DNA of 64,000 bases from Actinomycetes bacterium (GTDB taxonomy: Bacteria; Actinomycetota; Actinomycetes; Mycobacteriales; Mycobacteriaceae), in assembly GCA_023404955.1 (NCBI GenBank), contig JAEXZY010000160.1, positions 1-64,000 of the forward strand. The letters are read 5' to 3'. The position numbers were made by a program, and so were the translations under genes. Positions 41,146 to 50,937 of the stretch are shown here, piece after piece. Positions within the stretch are counted from its first letter, which is position 1, and every line of letters starts with the position of its first letter. The notes under the pieces are model-generated. The model made no database searches, was not told the origin of the DNA, and saw nothing but the letters and a program-made list of their open reading frames with translations.

Positions 41146-42305
41146 CGGGAAACCCTCGGGACCTTGAGTCCCGACGCCGCGATCTGCTCGCGCATCACCT
41201 CGTTGACACCGCCACCGAAGGTGATGACCAGGTTGCGCTTGGTCATCTTGTCCAGCCAGTCGAGCAGTTCACCGGTCTCCGAATCGGCCGGGTTGCCGTA
41301 GGCACCGACGATCTCCTCGGCCAGCCGACCCACATCCTGAACCCGTTCTGTGGAGAACACCTTCGTGGCTGCCGCGTCGGCGACGGCGATCGTCTCTCCG
41401 GACGAGGCGACCTGCCAGTTCAAAAGCTCGTTCACGCGCCAGATCGCCTTGATCTGTCCGAGGAGCCGACGGACGTCCGGCTGGTCGACCGGCGTGACGC
41501 CATCAGAACCGGGCTTGGACGCCCACGCATGCACCCGGTCGTAGATTCCGGCGATGCGGCCGGCCGGACCGAGGCCGACCCGTTCGTGATTGAGCTGGGT
41601 GGTGATCAGCTTCCAGCCGCCGTTCTCCTCACCGACGAGCATGTCGGCGGGCACCCGGACATCGTTGTAGTAGGAGGCGTTGGTGTGGTGCGCGCCGTCG
41701 GACAGGATGATCGGCGTCCAGGAGAAGCCGGGATCCTTGGTGTCGACGATCAGGATCGAAATGCCCTTGTGCTTGGCGGCTTCCGGATCGGTGCGGCACG
41801 CGAGCCAGATGTAGTCGGCGTCGTGTGCGCCGGTGGTCCACATCTTCTGCCCGTTGACGATGTATTCGTCACCATGCCGCACGGCGGTGGTCCGCAGCGA
41901 CGCCAAGTCTGTCCCCGCATCCGGCTCGGAGTAGCCGATCGCGAAATGGATGTCACCGGACAGGATTCCGGGGAGGAACTTCTTCTTCTGCTCCTCGGTG
42001 CCGTACACCTGCAGCGTGGGCCCCACAGTCTGAAGCGTGACCAGAGGTAGCGGGACGTCGGCGCGGTTGGCCTCGTTGACGAAGATCTGCTGCTCGATCG
42101 GGCCGAAGCCCAGACCGCCGTACTCCTTGGGCCAGCCCATGCCGAGCTTGCCGTCCGAACCCATTCTCTTGATGACCGCGCGGTACGCCTCGTTGTGGCG
42201 ATTCGACTCCATCGCCTCGGCCTCGTCGGGCGTGATGAGGGTCGAGAAGTACTGCCGCAGTTCGGCTTGCAGTGCTCGCTGCTCGGGGGTCAGTTCGATG
42301 TACAT
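41142..42305 (-). CDS. chsE2: Acyl-CoA dehydrogenase subunit ChsE2 (FadE29)
   Basis: 387 residues of acyl-CoA dehydrogenase fold. Recognisable parts are the N-terminal helical domain with GMGWPKEYGGLGFGPIEQQIF, the FAD/substrate strands FAIGYSEPDAGTDLASLRT and MWTTGAHDADYIWLACRT, and a C-terminal helical domain ending ITFGGGVNEVMREQIA. It forms an alpha2beta2 complex with ChsE1 (FadE28) that dehydrogenates 3-oxo-4-pregnene-20-carboxyl-CoA. Start at ATG 42305 directly after the chsE1 stop; 4-bp overlap with chsH2. Orthologue of Rv3543c. Confidence 0.95.
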   Translation of the reverse strand: MYIELTPEQRALQAELRQYFSTLITPDEAEAMESNRHNEAYRAVIKRMGSDGKLGMGWPKEYGGLGFGPIEQQIFVNEANRADVPLPLVTLQTVGPTLQVYGTEEQKKKFLPGILSGDIHFAIGYSEPDAGTDLASLRTTAVRHGDEYIVNGQKMWTTGAHDADYIWLACRTDPEAAKHKGISILIVDTKDPGFSWTPIILSDGAHHTNASYYNDVRVPADMLVGEENGGWKLITTQLNHERVGLGPAGRIAGIYDRVHAWASKPGSDGVTPVDQPDVRRLLGQIKAIWRVNELLNWQVASSGETIAVADAAATKVFSTERVQDVGRLAEEIVGAYGNPADSETGELLDWLDKMTKRNLVITFGGGVNEVMREQIAASGLKVPRVSR

Positions 42306-43307
42306 TTACGCTCCCACCAGATCGAGACGGTGTGTCGGACCACCCAGTGTCCTGGTCAAGTCCTTGACCGACGAGAAATAGCGGTCCATCGGGTAGGTGA
42401 TGTCCATACCCATTCCGCCGTGCAGATGGTGGCACAGCCGCATCGCCGGCGGCGCCTGCGAGGTCAGCCAGTACCCGAGGATCGCCAGGTCGTCGTCGGC
42501 GTCGAGACCCTGGGACAGCAGCCACGCCGCCGACGTCGCCACCAGCGAGATCGTGCGGGAAGCGATGTAGACCTCCGACAACTGCGCGGCCACGGTCTGG
42601 AACGTCGACAACGGCCGGCCGAACTGCTCGCGCGTGGCGACATAGTCCGCGGTCAATCGCAGCGCCCCGGCCACCAGTCCCGCCGCGAACGCGCCGAAGG
42701 TGGCCAGCACCAGCTCGTTCACCTGGTGTGGAGCGGCGTCGGCCAACACGTCGTCGTCGGCGACCGCGACGTCGCGGAACGTCACGACGAACTCGTCGGC
42801 ACCGGTGGCCGACGGCGTCTTCGTCATCGACACACCGTCAGCGTCACCGGGCACCACCACGACACCCGCATCCGCGGTGACGACGAGCCATTGCGCGTCA
42901 GCGGCATATCCGACGGCGAGCTTGGTGCCGTTGAGCGCGCCGCCCGACAGCGTGGTGGCCGGCCGATCGGGCTGCGACGACCCTGGCTCGTTCAGCGCGA
43001 CCGTGAGCACCGACCCCTTTGCCAGCCCGGCGAGGTAGCGGTCCTGCTGTGCCTCAGAAGCCATCCCGAGAAGCACCGCTGCCGCGGCCAGGGTCACCGG
43101 CGCCGGACTGACGGTGCCGTGCCTGCCGATCTCGGTCAGCGCGGTGGCGATCTCGGCGATGCCGAGGCCGTCGCCACCCAGGCGCTCCGGGGCCGCCAAG
43201 GCGAGCACACCACCGGAAACCAATGCGTCCCACGTGTTGTCGCGGTCCAGCACGGACGTCACCACATCGGCAACGGCCTGCTGACCCTCGTCTGGAGTGA
43301 AATCCAC
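42306..43307 (-). CDS. chsE1: Acyl-CoA dehydrogenase subunit ChsE1 (FadE28)
   Basis: 333 residues, shorter and more diverged than ChsE2, as usual for the alpha subunit of this heteromeric dehydrogenase. N-terminal FTPDEGQQAVADVVTSVL and LAAPERLGGDGLGIAEIA. The middle beta domain is less conserved. The C-terminal helices have LRLTADYVATREQFGRPLSTFQ and LCHHLHGGMGMDITYPMDRYF, the segment near the active site. It follows cyp125 by 26 bp. Orthologue of Rv3544c. Confidence 0.94.
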   Translation of the reverse strand: MDFTPDEGQQAVADVVTSVLDRDNTWDALVSGGVLALAAPERLGGDGLGIAEIATALTEIGRHGTVSPAPVTLAAAAVLLGMASEAQQDRYLAGLAKGSVLTVALNEPGSSQPDRPATTLSGGALNGTKLAVGYAADAQWLVVTADAGVVVVPGDADGVSMTKTPSATGADEFVVTFRDVAVADDDVLADAAPHQVNELVLATFGAFAAGLVAGALRLTADYVATREQFGRPLSTFQTVAAQLSEVYIASRTISLVATSAAWLLSQGLDADDDLAILGYWLTSQAPPAMRLCHHLHGGMGMDITYPMDRYFSSVKDLTRTLGGPTHRLDLVGA

Positions 43308-43333
43308 CGACTCCTCCTCGAGTCTTCGATGCG

Positions 43334-44596
43334 TCAGTGCTTGACCGGACAGCCCTGCCCGCTGTAATCCACCTGCCAGTGCTTGATGCCGTTGAGCCAG
43401 CCCGACTTCAACCGCTCCGGTTCCCCGATCGGCTGCAGATCCGGCATGTGGTCGGCGACGGCGTTGAAGATCAGATTGATAGTCATCTTCGCCAGGTTGG
43501 CACCGATGCAGTAGTGGGCGCCCGTGCCACCGAAACCGACGTGCGGATTGGGGTTGCGCATGATGTCGAACTTCTCCGGCGCCGCAAAGACATCCTCGTC
43601 GAAGTTGGCCGAGCGGTAGGACATCACGACGCGCTCACCCTTTTTGATGGTGGCCCCGCCGAGTTCGGTGTCTTCCAGCGCGGTGCGTTGAAACGCCGAC
43701 ACCGGGGTGGCCCACCGGACGATCTCGTCGGCGGCGCTCTCCGGACGCTCCTTCTTGTAGAGCTCCCACTGGTCGGGGTTCTGCGAGAACGCGATCATGC
43801 CGTGCGTGATCGAGTTGCGGGTGGTCTCGTTGCCCGCGACCGCCAGCATGACCACGAAGAAGCCGAATTCGTCGTCGGAGAGCTTCTCCCCTTCGATGTC
43901 GGCCTGGATCAGCTTGGTCACGATGTCTTCGGTGGGATTCTCGGCCCGATCCTCGGCCATCTTCATCGCGTAGGTGATCAGCTCGAACGAGGACATGGCG
44001 GGGTCGACGTCGGCGTACTCCGGGTCCTCGCCCGCCGTCATCTCGTTGGACCAGCGGAAGATCTTGTCGCGGTCATCCTGCGGAACGCCCAGCAACTCGG
44101 CGATGGCTTGCAGCGGCAGCTCGCAGGACACCTGCTCGACGAAGTCACCGGCGCCTTCTGCCCGGGCGCTCTCGGCGATCTTCTGTGCGCGGGCCCGCAG
44201 TTCGTCCTCGAGGCGACCGATGGCCCGGGGGGTGAAGCCGCGGGAGATGATCTTGCGCAACCGGGTGTGTTGCGGTGCGTCCATGTTGAGGAGAACGGCC
44301 TTCTGGAGGTCGATCGCATCGCGGGTCATGTCCGCCGGCCACGTCGGAATCGCGCCGTCGGGCGAGCTGCCGAAGATGTCGTTGCGCTTCGACACCTCCT
44401 TGACGTCGGCGTGCTTGGTGACGAGCCAGTAGCCTTTGTCTCCGAAGCCGCCGGTGCCGCCGGGGATGTCGACCCAGTGCACAGGCTCGGACTTGCGGAG
44501 CTCTGCCAATTCTTCTACGGGCAGACGCTCCAGATTCAGGCTCGCGTCGAGGAAGTCGAAGTGGGGGCTGATCGGGCAGGTGTTCGGGCCTGGCAT
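43334..44596 (-). CDS. cyp125: Cytochrome P450 steroid C26/C27-monooxygenase
   Basis: 420 residues. Heme-binding loop FGGTGAHYCIG with the axial Cys, I-helix VAGNETTRN, and K-helix ExxR in DEIVR. It oxidises the terminal methyl of cholesterol or cholestenone to the 26-acid, the entry into side-chain beta-oxidation. ATG 44596 has a GAGGAG site about 10 nt upstream. A KstR operator lies 18 bp before the start. First gene of the cyp125-chsE1-chsE2-chsH2-chsH1-ltp2 operon. Confidence 0.96.
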   Translation of the reverse strand: MPGPNTCPISPHFDFLDASLNLERLPVEELAELRKSEPVHWVDIPGGTGGFGDKGYWLVTKHADVKEVSKRNDIFGSSPDGAIPTWPADMTRDAIDLQKAVLLNMDAPQHTRLRKIISRGFTPRAIGRLEDELRARAQKIAESARAEGAGDFVEQVSCELPLQAIAELLGVPQDDRDKIFRWSNEMTAGEDPEYADVDPAMSSFELITYAMKMAEDRAENPTEDIVTKLIQADIEGEKLSDDEFGFFVVMLAVAGNETTRNSITHGMIAFSQNPDQWELYKKERPESAADEIVRWATPVSAFQRTALEDTELGGATIKKGERVVMSYRSANFDEDVFAAPEKFDIMRNPNPHVGFGGTGAHYCIGANLAKMTINLIFNAVADHMPDLQPIGEPERLKSGWLNGIKHWQVDYSGQGCPVKH

Positions 44597-44614
44597 AGGG
44601 AAGCGCTCCTCAAT

Positions 44615-44628
44615 TGCAACGTGTTCTA
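44615..44628 (-). promoter_or_regulatory. KstR operator of the cyp125 (igr) operon
   Basis: TGCAACGTGTTCTA fits TnnAACnnGTTnnA exactly and lies 18 bp upstream of the cyp125 start. The second copy at 44694-44707 serves the divergent fadA5. Confidence 0.88.
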
Positions 44629-44693
44629 GTGCCAGTAAAACATGCCTCTACCGCAGATAAAAGGCACAGTGGCATCGCCGCTTGTCAGAGTAA

Positions 44694-44711
44694 TGAAACG
44701 TGTTCTAGCCT
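44694..44711 (+). promoter_or_regulatory. KstR operator and leaderless promoter of fadA5
   Basis: TGAAACGTGTTCTA (44694-44707) fits the KstR consensus. TAGCCT (44706-44711) is a TANNNT -10 whose start point, 7 nt on, is the A of the fadA5 ATG at 44718. The operator overlaps the -10, consistent with direct repression. Confidence 0.82.
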
Positions 44712-44717
44712 GACGCC

Positions 44718-45881
44718 ATGGGTAACCCTGTCCTCGTCGAAGCCACCCGGAGCCCCATCGGCAAGCGCAACGGCTGGCTGTCCGGCCTGCATGCGACCGA
44801 GCTGCTCGGCGCGGTCCAGAAAGCGTTGGTCGACAAGGCCGGCGTCGACGCCGCCGATGTCGAACAGGTGATCGGCGGCTGCGTCACCCAGTACGGCGAG
44901 CAGTCCAACAACATCACCCGGGTGGCGTGGCTGACCGCCGGGCTCCCCGAGCACGTCGGGGCCACCACGGTGGACTGCCAGTGCGGCAGTGGCCAGCAAG
45001 CCAACCACCTGATCGCCGGGCTGATCGCCGCCGGGGCGATCGACATGGGTATCGCATGCGGCGTCGAGGCGATGAGCCGGGTCGGACTGGGCGCCAACGC
45101 CGGGCCCGACCGATCGAAGATCCGCGCGCAGTCCTGGGACATCGACATGCCGAACCAGTTCGAGGCCGCCGAGCGAATCGCCAAGCGCCGCGGCATCACC
45201 CGCGAGGACATCGACCGCTTCGGATTCGACTCGCAGCGCAAAGCAAAGCAGGCGTGGGCCGAAGGGCGATTCGACCGGGAGATCAGCCCGATCGACGCTC
45301 CGGTGCTCGACGAGAACAAGCAGCCGACCTCCGAGTGGGCTCCTGTCACCCGTGACCAGGGTCTGCGGGACACCACACTGGAGGCGCTGGAATCGCTGAA
45401 GCCGGTGATGGAGGGCGGTATACACACGGCGGGCACCTCGTCGCAGATCTCCGACGGCGCGGCCGCGGTGCTGTGGATGGACGAGGATGTCGCCAAGGCC
45501 CACGGCCTGCGACCCCGGGCCCGCATCGTCAGCCAGGCTCTGGTCGGCGCCGAACCCTACTATCACCTCGACGGTCCTGTGCAGTCGACCGCGAAGGTGC
45601 TGGAGAAAGCCGGCATGAAGATGGGTGACATCGACATCACCGAGATCAACGAGGCCTTCGCCTCCGTCGTGCTGTCCTGGGCCCGGGTCCACGAACCCGA
45701 CATGGACACCGTCAACGTCAGTGGCGGGGCGATCGCTCTGGGCCATCCGGTGGGGAGCACCGGCAGCCGGCTCATCACCACCGCGCTGCACGAATTGGAG
45801 CGCACCGACAAGACGACGGCGCTGATCACCATGTGCGCCGGCGGTGCGCTGTCGACCGGGACCATCATCGAGCGCATCTGA
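44718..45881 (+). CDS. fadA5: Cholesterol side-chain beta-ketothiolase
   Basis: 387 residues. Thiolase catalytic set: VDCQCGSGQQANH (nucleophile Cys), INEAFASVVLSW, GGAIALGHPVGSTGSR (His) and MCAGGALSTG (second Cys). It thiolyses 3,24-dioxo-4-cholesten-26-oyl-CoA-type intermediates to release acetyl-CoA. No ribosome-binding site; probably leaderless. Its stop overlaps the next gene (TGATG). Orthologue of Rv3546. Confidence 0.96.
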   Translation: MGNPVLVEATRSPIGKRNGWLSGLHATELLGAVQKALVDKAGVDAADVEQVIGGCVTQYGEQSNNITRVAWLTAGLPEHVGATTVDCQCGSGQQANHLIAGLIAAGAIDMGIACGVEAMSRVGLGANAGPDRSKIRAQSWDIDMPNQFEAAERIAKRRGITREDIDRFGFDSQRKAKQAWAEGRFDREISPIDAPVLDENKQPTSEWAPVTRDQGLRDTTLEALESLKPVMEGGIHTAGTSSQISDGAAAVLWMDEDVAKAHGLRPRARIVSQALVGAEPYYHLDGPVQSTAKVLEKAGMKMGDIDITEINEAFASVVLSWARVHEPDMDTVNVSGGAIALGHPVGSTGSRLITTALHELERTDKTTALITMCAGGALSTGTIIERI

Positions 45882-46267
45882 TGGCCGTCCCCGACGCCGA
45901 GAGGATCGCCGCGGCGCAGGCGTACATCAGCGCACTCGCCAGCCACCAGGCCGACGACGTGCCGTTCGCGCCGGGCTGCACCCGGATCGAGGTCGGCCTC
46001 AAAACCGGCTTCTCCGGAGATCACCTGCGACGCAGCCTCAACCGGGGCTTGCAGTACCGCGTCATCGAGAAGGTCTCCACGCCGGATTTCACGATCGACG
46101 GTGACACGGTACGCGCGAAGTTCGAGCTCGCGACCCGACCCAAGCTGGGCGGCCGCAGTGTCGGCGCCCGCATCGACGAGACGTTTTTGATCCCCGCTGA
46201 CGATCCATCGGGTCGCGCGCAAATCCACCACATCAACGCCTCGATCCGCCCCTTTCTGACGAGATAG
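45881..46267 (+). CDS. NTF2/SnoaL-like (DUF8021-type) small protein coupled to fadA5
   Basis: 128 residues from ATG 45881, sharing one base with the fadA5 stop. The layout is AERIAAAQAYISALASHQADDVPFAPGC, a beta-sheet core with DFTIDGDTVRAKFEL, and a final IHHINASIRPF strand. It resembles NTF2-like proteins in which a cone-shaped pocket binds a small hydrophobic ligand. No catalytic residues can be assigned with confidence. Coupling to fadA5 suggests a steroid-CoA-related task, such as an isomerase, dehydratase or binding protein (inference). Confidence 0.7.
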   Translation: MAVPDAERIAAAQAYISALASHQADDVPFAPGCTRIEVGLKTGFSGDHLRRSLNRGLQYRVIEKVSTPDFTIDGDTVRAKFELATRPKLGGRSVGARIDETFLIPADDPSGRAQIHHINASIRPFLTR

Positions 46268-46276
46268 GGTGCACCC

Positions 46277-46756
46277 ATGGCCAATCCGCCTCGCCCACTG
46301 AGCCCCAAACAAATCGAAGGCCTCAACTCGGCCAAGGTCGGCACCGCGATCAAATGGATGTCGAAGGCCAACACCTGGCTGTTCAAGAAGTCGGGCGGCA
46401 GGCTCGGCAACAAGTTCCTGCGCGGCGCCGAGGTCGGCATCCTGACCACGATCGGCCGCAAATCTGGCGAGGCCCGGGACAGTCCCTTGCTGTTCCTTCA
46501 GGAGGGCCGTCGCATCGTGCTCGTCGCCTCACAAGGCGGCCGAGCCACCAACCCGATGTGGTACCTCAATCTCCGAGCGAATCCCCAGATCACCTTCCAG
46601 ACCAAGAGGGAAACCCTGGAGTTGGTTGCCCGCGATGCCACCGACGCTGAACGCGACGAATACTGGCCCAAGCTCGACGCCATGTATCCGGACTTCCAGA
46701 ACTACCGCTCCTACACCGATCGCAAGATTCCGATCGTCATCTGCGATCCGGCCTGA
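46277..46756 (+). CDS. ddn: F420-dependent nitroreductase/quinone reductase family protein (Ddn type)
   Basis: 159 residues of the deazaflavin-dependent split-barrel family. The N-terminal amphipathic helix (IKWMSKANTWLFKKSGGRLGNKF) is as in Ddn. Then LTTIGRKSGEARDSPLLFL (F420 phosphate contact), IVLVASQGGRATNPMWYLNLRANP and YPDFQNYRSYTDRKIPIVIC follow. In M. tuberculosis Ddn (Rv3547) reduces menaquinone-like quinones and activates nitroimidazoles; it occupies the same position next to fadA5 there. It follows the small NTF2-like gene by 9 bp. Confidence 0.88.
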   Translation: MANPPRPLSPKQIEGLNSAKVGTAIKWMSKANTWLFKKSGGRLGNKFLRGAEVGILTTIGRKSGEARDSPLLFLQEGRRIVLVASQGGRATNPMWYLNLRANPQITFQTKRETLELVARDATDAERDEYWPKLDAMYPDFQNYRSYTDRKIPIVICDPA

Positions 46757-46769
46757 GTCAGGCCGTGAT

Positions 46770-47675
46770 TCAGGCCCCGTAGACCGGCACCGCCGGACGG
46801 GCCTTGGCGAGCAGGTCGGCGACGACGGGTCCGAGCTCGGCTGGGTCCCAGCGGGCGCCCTTGTCGATCTCCGGGCCGTGCGCCCAGCCCTCGGCGACCC
46901 GGATCTTGCCAGCTTCGACCTCGAACATCTTCCCGGTGATGTCGCGAGATTCCACGCTGCCCAACCACACGACGAGCGGGGAGATGTTCTCCGGCGCCAT
47001 CGCGTCGAAATCCTGGCCCTGCGTGGCCATCATGTCCGCGAACACCGTCTCGGTCATCCGTGTGCGTGCCGACGGTGCGATCGCGTTGACGGTGACGCCG
47101 TAGCGTCCCATCTCGGCGGACGCGACCAGGGTCAGTGCCGCGATACCTGCCTTCGCGGCACTGTAATTCGCCTGCCCGACGCTGCCCTGCAGACCCGCAC
47201 CGGAGCTGGTGTTGATGATGCGGGCATCCACCTGCTCGCCGGCCTTGGACCTGGCGCGCCAGTACGCAGCCGCATGCCGCATGGTGGCGAAGTGGCCCTT
47301 GAGGTGCACCGCGGTGACTGCGTCGAACTCTTCCTCGCTGGTGTTGGCGAACATCCGGTCGCGCACGATTCCGGCGTTGTTCACCAACACGTCGAGGCCG
47401 CCGAAAGCGTCGACGGCGGTCTGGATCAGCCCCTCCGCCTGAGCCCAGTCGGCGACGTTGGCGCCGCTGGCCACGGCTTCTCCACCGGCAGTGGTGATCT
47501 CGTCGACGACGGTCTGCGCGGCGCTGCCGCCCCCGGCCGGCGAACCGTCGAGACCGACTCCGATGTCGTTGACGACGACCCGGGCCCCCTCGGCGGCGAA
47601 GGCCAAGGCGTGCGCACGGCCGATGCCGCCGCCCGCGCCCGTCACGATGACCACACGGCCGTCGAGCGATCCCAT
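46770..47675 (-). CDS. Short-chain dehydrogenase (Rv3548c type)
   Basis: 301 residues. Rossmann motif VIVTGAGGGIGRAH, NNAGIVRD, catalytic Ser in INTSSGAGLQG and YSAAK, plus a C-terminal extension with WDPAELGPVVADLL as in multifunctional-enzyme-type hydroxyacyl-CoA dehydrogenases. NAD is favoured by the Asp after strand 2 (VVVNDIGVG). Substrate probably a hydroxyacyl-CoA of steroid breakdown. 14 bp separates it from the upstream SDR gene. Confidence 0.88.
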   Translation of the reverse strand: MGSLDGRVVIVTGAGGGIGRAHALAFAAEGARVVVNDIGVGLDGSPAGGGSAAQTVVDEITTAGGEAVASGANVADWAQAEGLIQTAVDAFGGLDVLVNNAGIVRDRMFANTSEEEFDAVTAVHLKGHFATMRHAAAYWRARSKAGEQVDARIINTSSGAGLQGSVGQANYSAAKAGIAALTLVASAEMGRYGVTVNAIAPSARTRMTETVFADMMATQGQDFDAMAPENISPLVVWLGSVESRDITGKMFEVEAGKIRVAEGWAHGPEIDKGARWDPAELGPVVADLLAKARPAVPVYGA

Positions 47676-47689
47676 TGACGTTGTCTCCT

Positions 47690-48472
47690 CTACTTTTTGA
47701 TATCGGCGGTGGTGGTGGACAGGTAGTGTGGCGGCTCGCCGCCGCCGTGCACCTCCAGCGACGCCCCGCTGATGTAGGAAGCCGCCGGCGAGGCGAGGAA
47801 AGCCGTCGCCCAGCCCACGTCCTCCGGTCGGGCGAGCCTGCCCAGGGGCACGTTCCGGGATATTGCGGCGATCGACTCGGCATCACCGTAGAAGAGGTCG
47901 GCCTGCTCGGTCTCGACCATCCCGACGACTACCGAGTTGACCCGCACCTTGGGTGCCCATTCGACCGCCAGCGTGCTGGTGATGCTCTCGACACCTGCTT
48001 TGGCGGCACCGTAGGCCACGGTGCCCGGTGTGGGCCGCCGCCCGCTGACGCTGGAGACGTTCACGATCACGCCGCCGGAATCCTGCCGCTGCATCGCGGC
48101 ATTGGCGTGCGTGGACACGGAGAGCGCGCCGAGCAGATTGAGCTCGATGATCTTGCGGCTGAACGAAGCCGACGCTTCAGCGGCGGGCACGTACGGTGAT
48201 CCGCCGGCGTTGTTGACCGCGACATCGAGCCGACCGTGGTCGGCGACGATGCCTGCGATGAGTGCGGCGACCGCGTCGTCGTCGCGGATATCGCACGGCC
48301 GGAACTCGAACGGAAAGCCGTCCACCGGACGCCGCGCGCAGGTCACCACAGTCGCGCCCTGATCGGCGAACACTCTGCTGATGCCGGCACCGACGCCGCG
48401 CACACCGCCCGTGACGAGGACCACGCGGCCGGTGAGGGCGAGGTTGATGGCGCTGTCGGCGGCGTCAGTCAC
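47690..48472 (-). CDS. Short-chain dehydrogenase (Rv3549c type)
   Basis: 260 residues. VVLVTGGVRGVGAGISRVFADQG, VAVNNAGGSP, VNVSSVSGRRP and YGAAKAG (Tyr-Lys), then GASLEVHGGGEPP. It starts with GTG 48472 without a ribosome-binding site. TACGCT on the minus strand (48484-48479) places +1 exactly on this GTG. The KstR2 operator lies just upstream of that -10, so it belongs to the KstR2 (ring C/D) regulon together with echA20. Confidence 0.9.
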   Translation of the reverse strand: MTDAADSAINLALTGRVVLVTGGVRGVGAGISRVFADQGATVVTCARRPVDGFPFEFRPCDIRDDDAVAALIAGIVADHGRLDVAVNNAGGSPYVPAAEASASFSRKIIELNLLGALSVSTHANAAMQRQDSGGVIVNVSSVSGRRPTPGTVAYGAAKAGVESITSTLAVEWAPKVRVNSVVVGMVETEQADLFYGDAESIAAISRNVPLGRLARPEDVGWATAFLASPAASYISGASLEVHGGGEPPHYLSTTTADIKK

Positions 48473-48478
48473 TGTGCT

Positions 48479-48502
48479 AGCGTACCAAGCAAGTGCTTGC
48501 TT
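48479..48502. promoter_or_regulatory. KstR2 operator between the SDR operon and echA20
   Basis: AAGCAAGTGCTTGCTT (48487-48502) is a perfect palindrome of the established KstR2 type (CAAGnnCTTG core). It is flanked by the minus-strand -10 TACGCT (48484-48479) and lies 23 bp before echA20. KstR2 responds to HIP-CoA, so ring C/D genes on both sides are derepressed late in cholesterol use. Confidence 0.9.
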
Positions 48503-48525
48503 AGGTAGCCACCCAGGAGTTGCGC

Positions 48526-49281
48526 ATGCCGATCACCACCGCGACGGTGGAACCGGGGATCGTCTCGGTGACCGTCGACTACCCACCCGTCAACGCGATT
48601 CCGTCGCGCGGCTGGTTCGAACTCGCCGACGCGATCACCGCGGCCGGCCGCGACCACAGCACCCACGTGGTGATCCTTCGGGCCGAAGGCCGCGGCTTCA
48701 ACGCGGGTGTCGACATCAAGGAGATGCAGAACACCGACGGCTTCACCGCGCTGATCGATGCCAACCGTGGGTGCTATGAGGCCTTCCGGGCGGTCTACGA
48801 GTGCGCGGTGCCGGTCGTGGCTGCGGTCAACGGCTTCTGCGTCGGTGGCGGTATCGGCCTGGTCGGCAACGCCGACGTCATCGTGGCCTCCGACGACGCG
48901 AAGTTCGGGCTTCCGGAGGTCGAGCGCGGCGCGCTCGGCGCGGCCACTCACCTGTCCCGCCTTGTGCCACAACACATGATGCGACGACTCTTCTTCACCG
49001 CGGCGACCGTCGACGCGAACACGTTGCACCACTTCGGCTCCGTGCACGAGGTGGTGCCCCGCGCCGACCTGGACGAGGCGGCCCTTCGGGTGGCGCGCGA
49101 CATCGCGTCGAAGGACACCCGGGTGATCCGTGCGGCCAAGGAGGCGCTGAACTTCATCGACGTGCAACCCGTCACCGCCCGCTACCGGATGGAGCAGGGT
49201 TTCACCTTCGAGCTCAACCTGGCCGGCGTCTCCGATGAACACCGGGATGCGTTCGCGGGCACGGACAAGGGATCGAAATGA
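48526..49281 (+). CDS. echA20: Crotonase-family ring-cleaving hydrolase of steroid rings C/D
   Basis: 251 residues from ATG 48526 (AGGAG 6 nt upstream; TTG at 48520 rejected). Crotonase fold: oxyanion-hole segments ILRAEGRGFNAGVDIKEM and VNGFCVGGGIGLVGNADVIVAS, then FGLPEVERGALG. EchA20 opens ring D by hydrolysis of a HIEC-CoA-type beta-keto system (established for M. tuberculosis Rv3550). First gene of echA20-ipdA-ipdB-ipdC. Confidence 0.93.
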   Translation: MPITTATVEPGIVSVTVDYPPVNAIPSRGWFELADAITAAGRDHSTHVVILRAEGRGFNAGVDIKEMQNTDGFTALIDANRGCYEAFRAVYECAVPVVAAVNGFCVGGGIGLVGNADVIVASDDAKFGLPEVERGALGAATHLSRLVPQHMMRRLFFTAATVDANTLHHFGSVHEVVPRADLDEAALRVARDIASKDTRVIRAAKEALNFIDVQPVTARYRMEQGFTFELNLAGVSDEHRDAFAGTDKGSK

Positions 49282-49315
49282 TTCGGCGGGCACGAGCGAA
49301 GCGAGCTGGGGAATA

Positions 49316-50190
<875 letters not shown>

Positions 50191-50194
<4 letters not shown>

Positions 50195-50937
50195 TCTCGG
50201 CAACCCGAGCAGAGGTGTGCGCCGTCGCGTGTGCCGAATTGTTCCGCGATGCAGGTGAGATCATGGTCAGCCCCATGACGACGATCGTCTCGATCGGGGC
50301 GCGCCTCGCCCGCCTGACGTTCTCGCCCGACATCGTGCTCACCGACGGAGAGGCCCGGCTGATCGCCGATACTCCCGCCATCGGAGCGGCCGCCGCCATC
50401 GAGGGATGGATGCCGTTCGGCCGGGTGTTCGAGACGCTGGCCTGGGGCCGTCGCCATGTGGTGATGGGCGCCAATCAGATCGACCGGTACGGCAACCAGA
50501 ACCTGTCGGCCTTCGGTCCGCTGCAGCATCCGAAGCGCCAGATGTTCGGCGTGCGCGGTGCGCCGGGCAACACGATCAACCACGCCACGAGTTACTGGGT
50601 GGGCAACCACTCGACACGGGTGTTCGGCGAGTCCGTCGACATCGTCTCCGGGATCGGCTGGGACAAGGTCGATTCCGACAATCCCGCGTATCGATTCGTC
50701 AACGTCTTCCGGGTCGTGACCAATCTGGGCGTCTTCGACTTCAACGGCCCCGATCACCAGATGCGCGCACTCTCGCTGCATCCCGGAATCGAGGCCGACC
50801 AGGTCGCCGAGAACACGTCATTCGAAGTGCACGGTCTCGGTGAGGCCGACACGACCCGACTCCCCACCGAGGACGAGCTGCGCATCCTGCGCGAGGTGAT
50901 CGACCCGAAGTCGCTGCGCGACAAGGAAGTCAAGTGA
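50191..50937 (+). CDS. ipdB: COCHEA-CoA hydrolase beta subunit
   Basis: 248 residues from GTG 50191. CoA-transferase beta fold; SPMTTIVSIGARLARLTFSPDIVLTDGEA opens the chain, GRRHVVMGANQIDRYGNQNLSAFG is the typical beta-subunit loop, and TNLGVFDFNGPDHQMRALSLHPG the end. It forms the IpdAB heterotetramer. 4-bp overlaps on both sides show tight co-translation with ipdA and ipdC. Orthologue of Rv3552. Confidence 0.94.
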
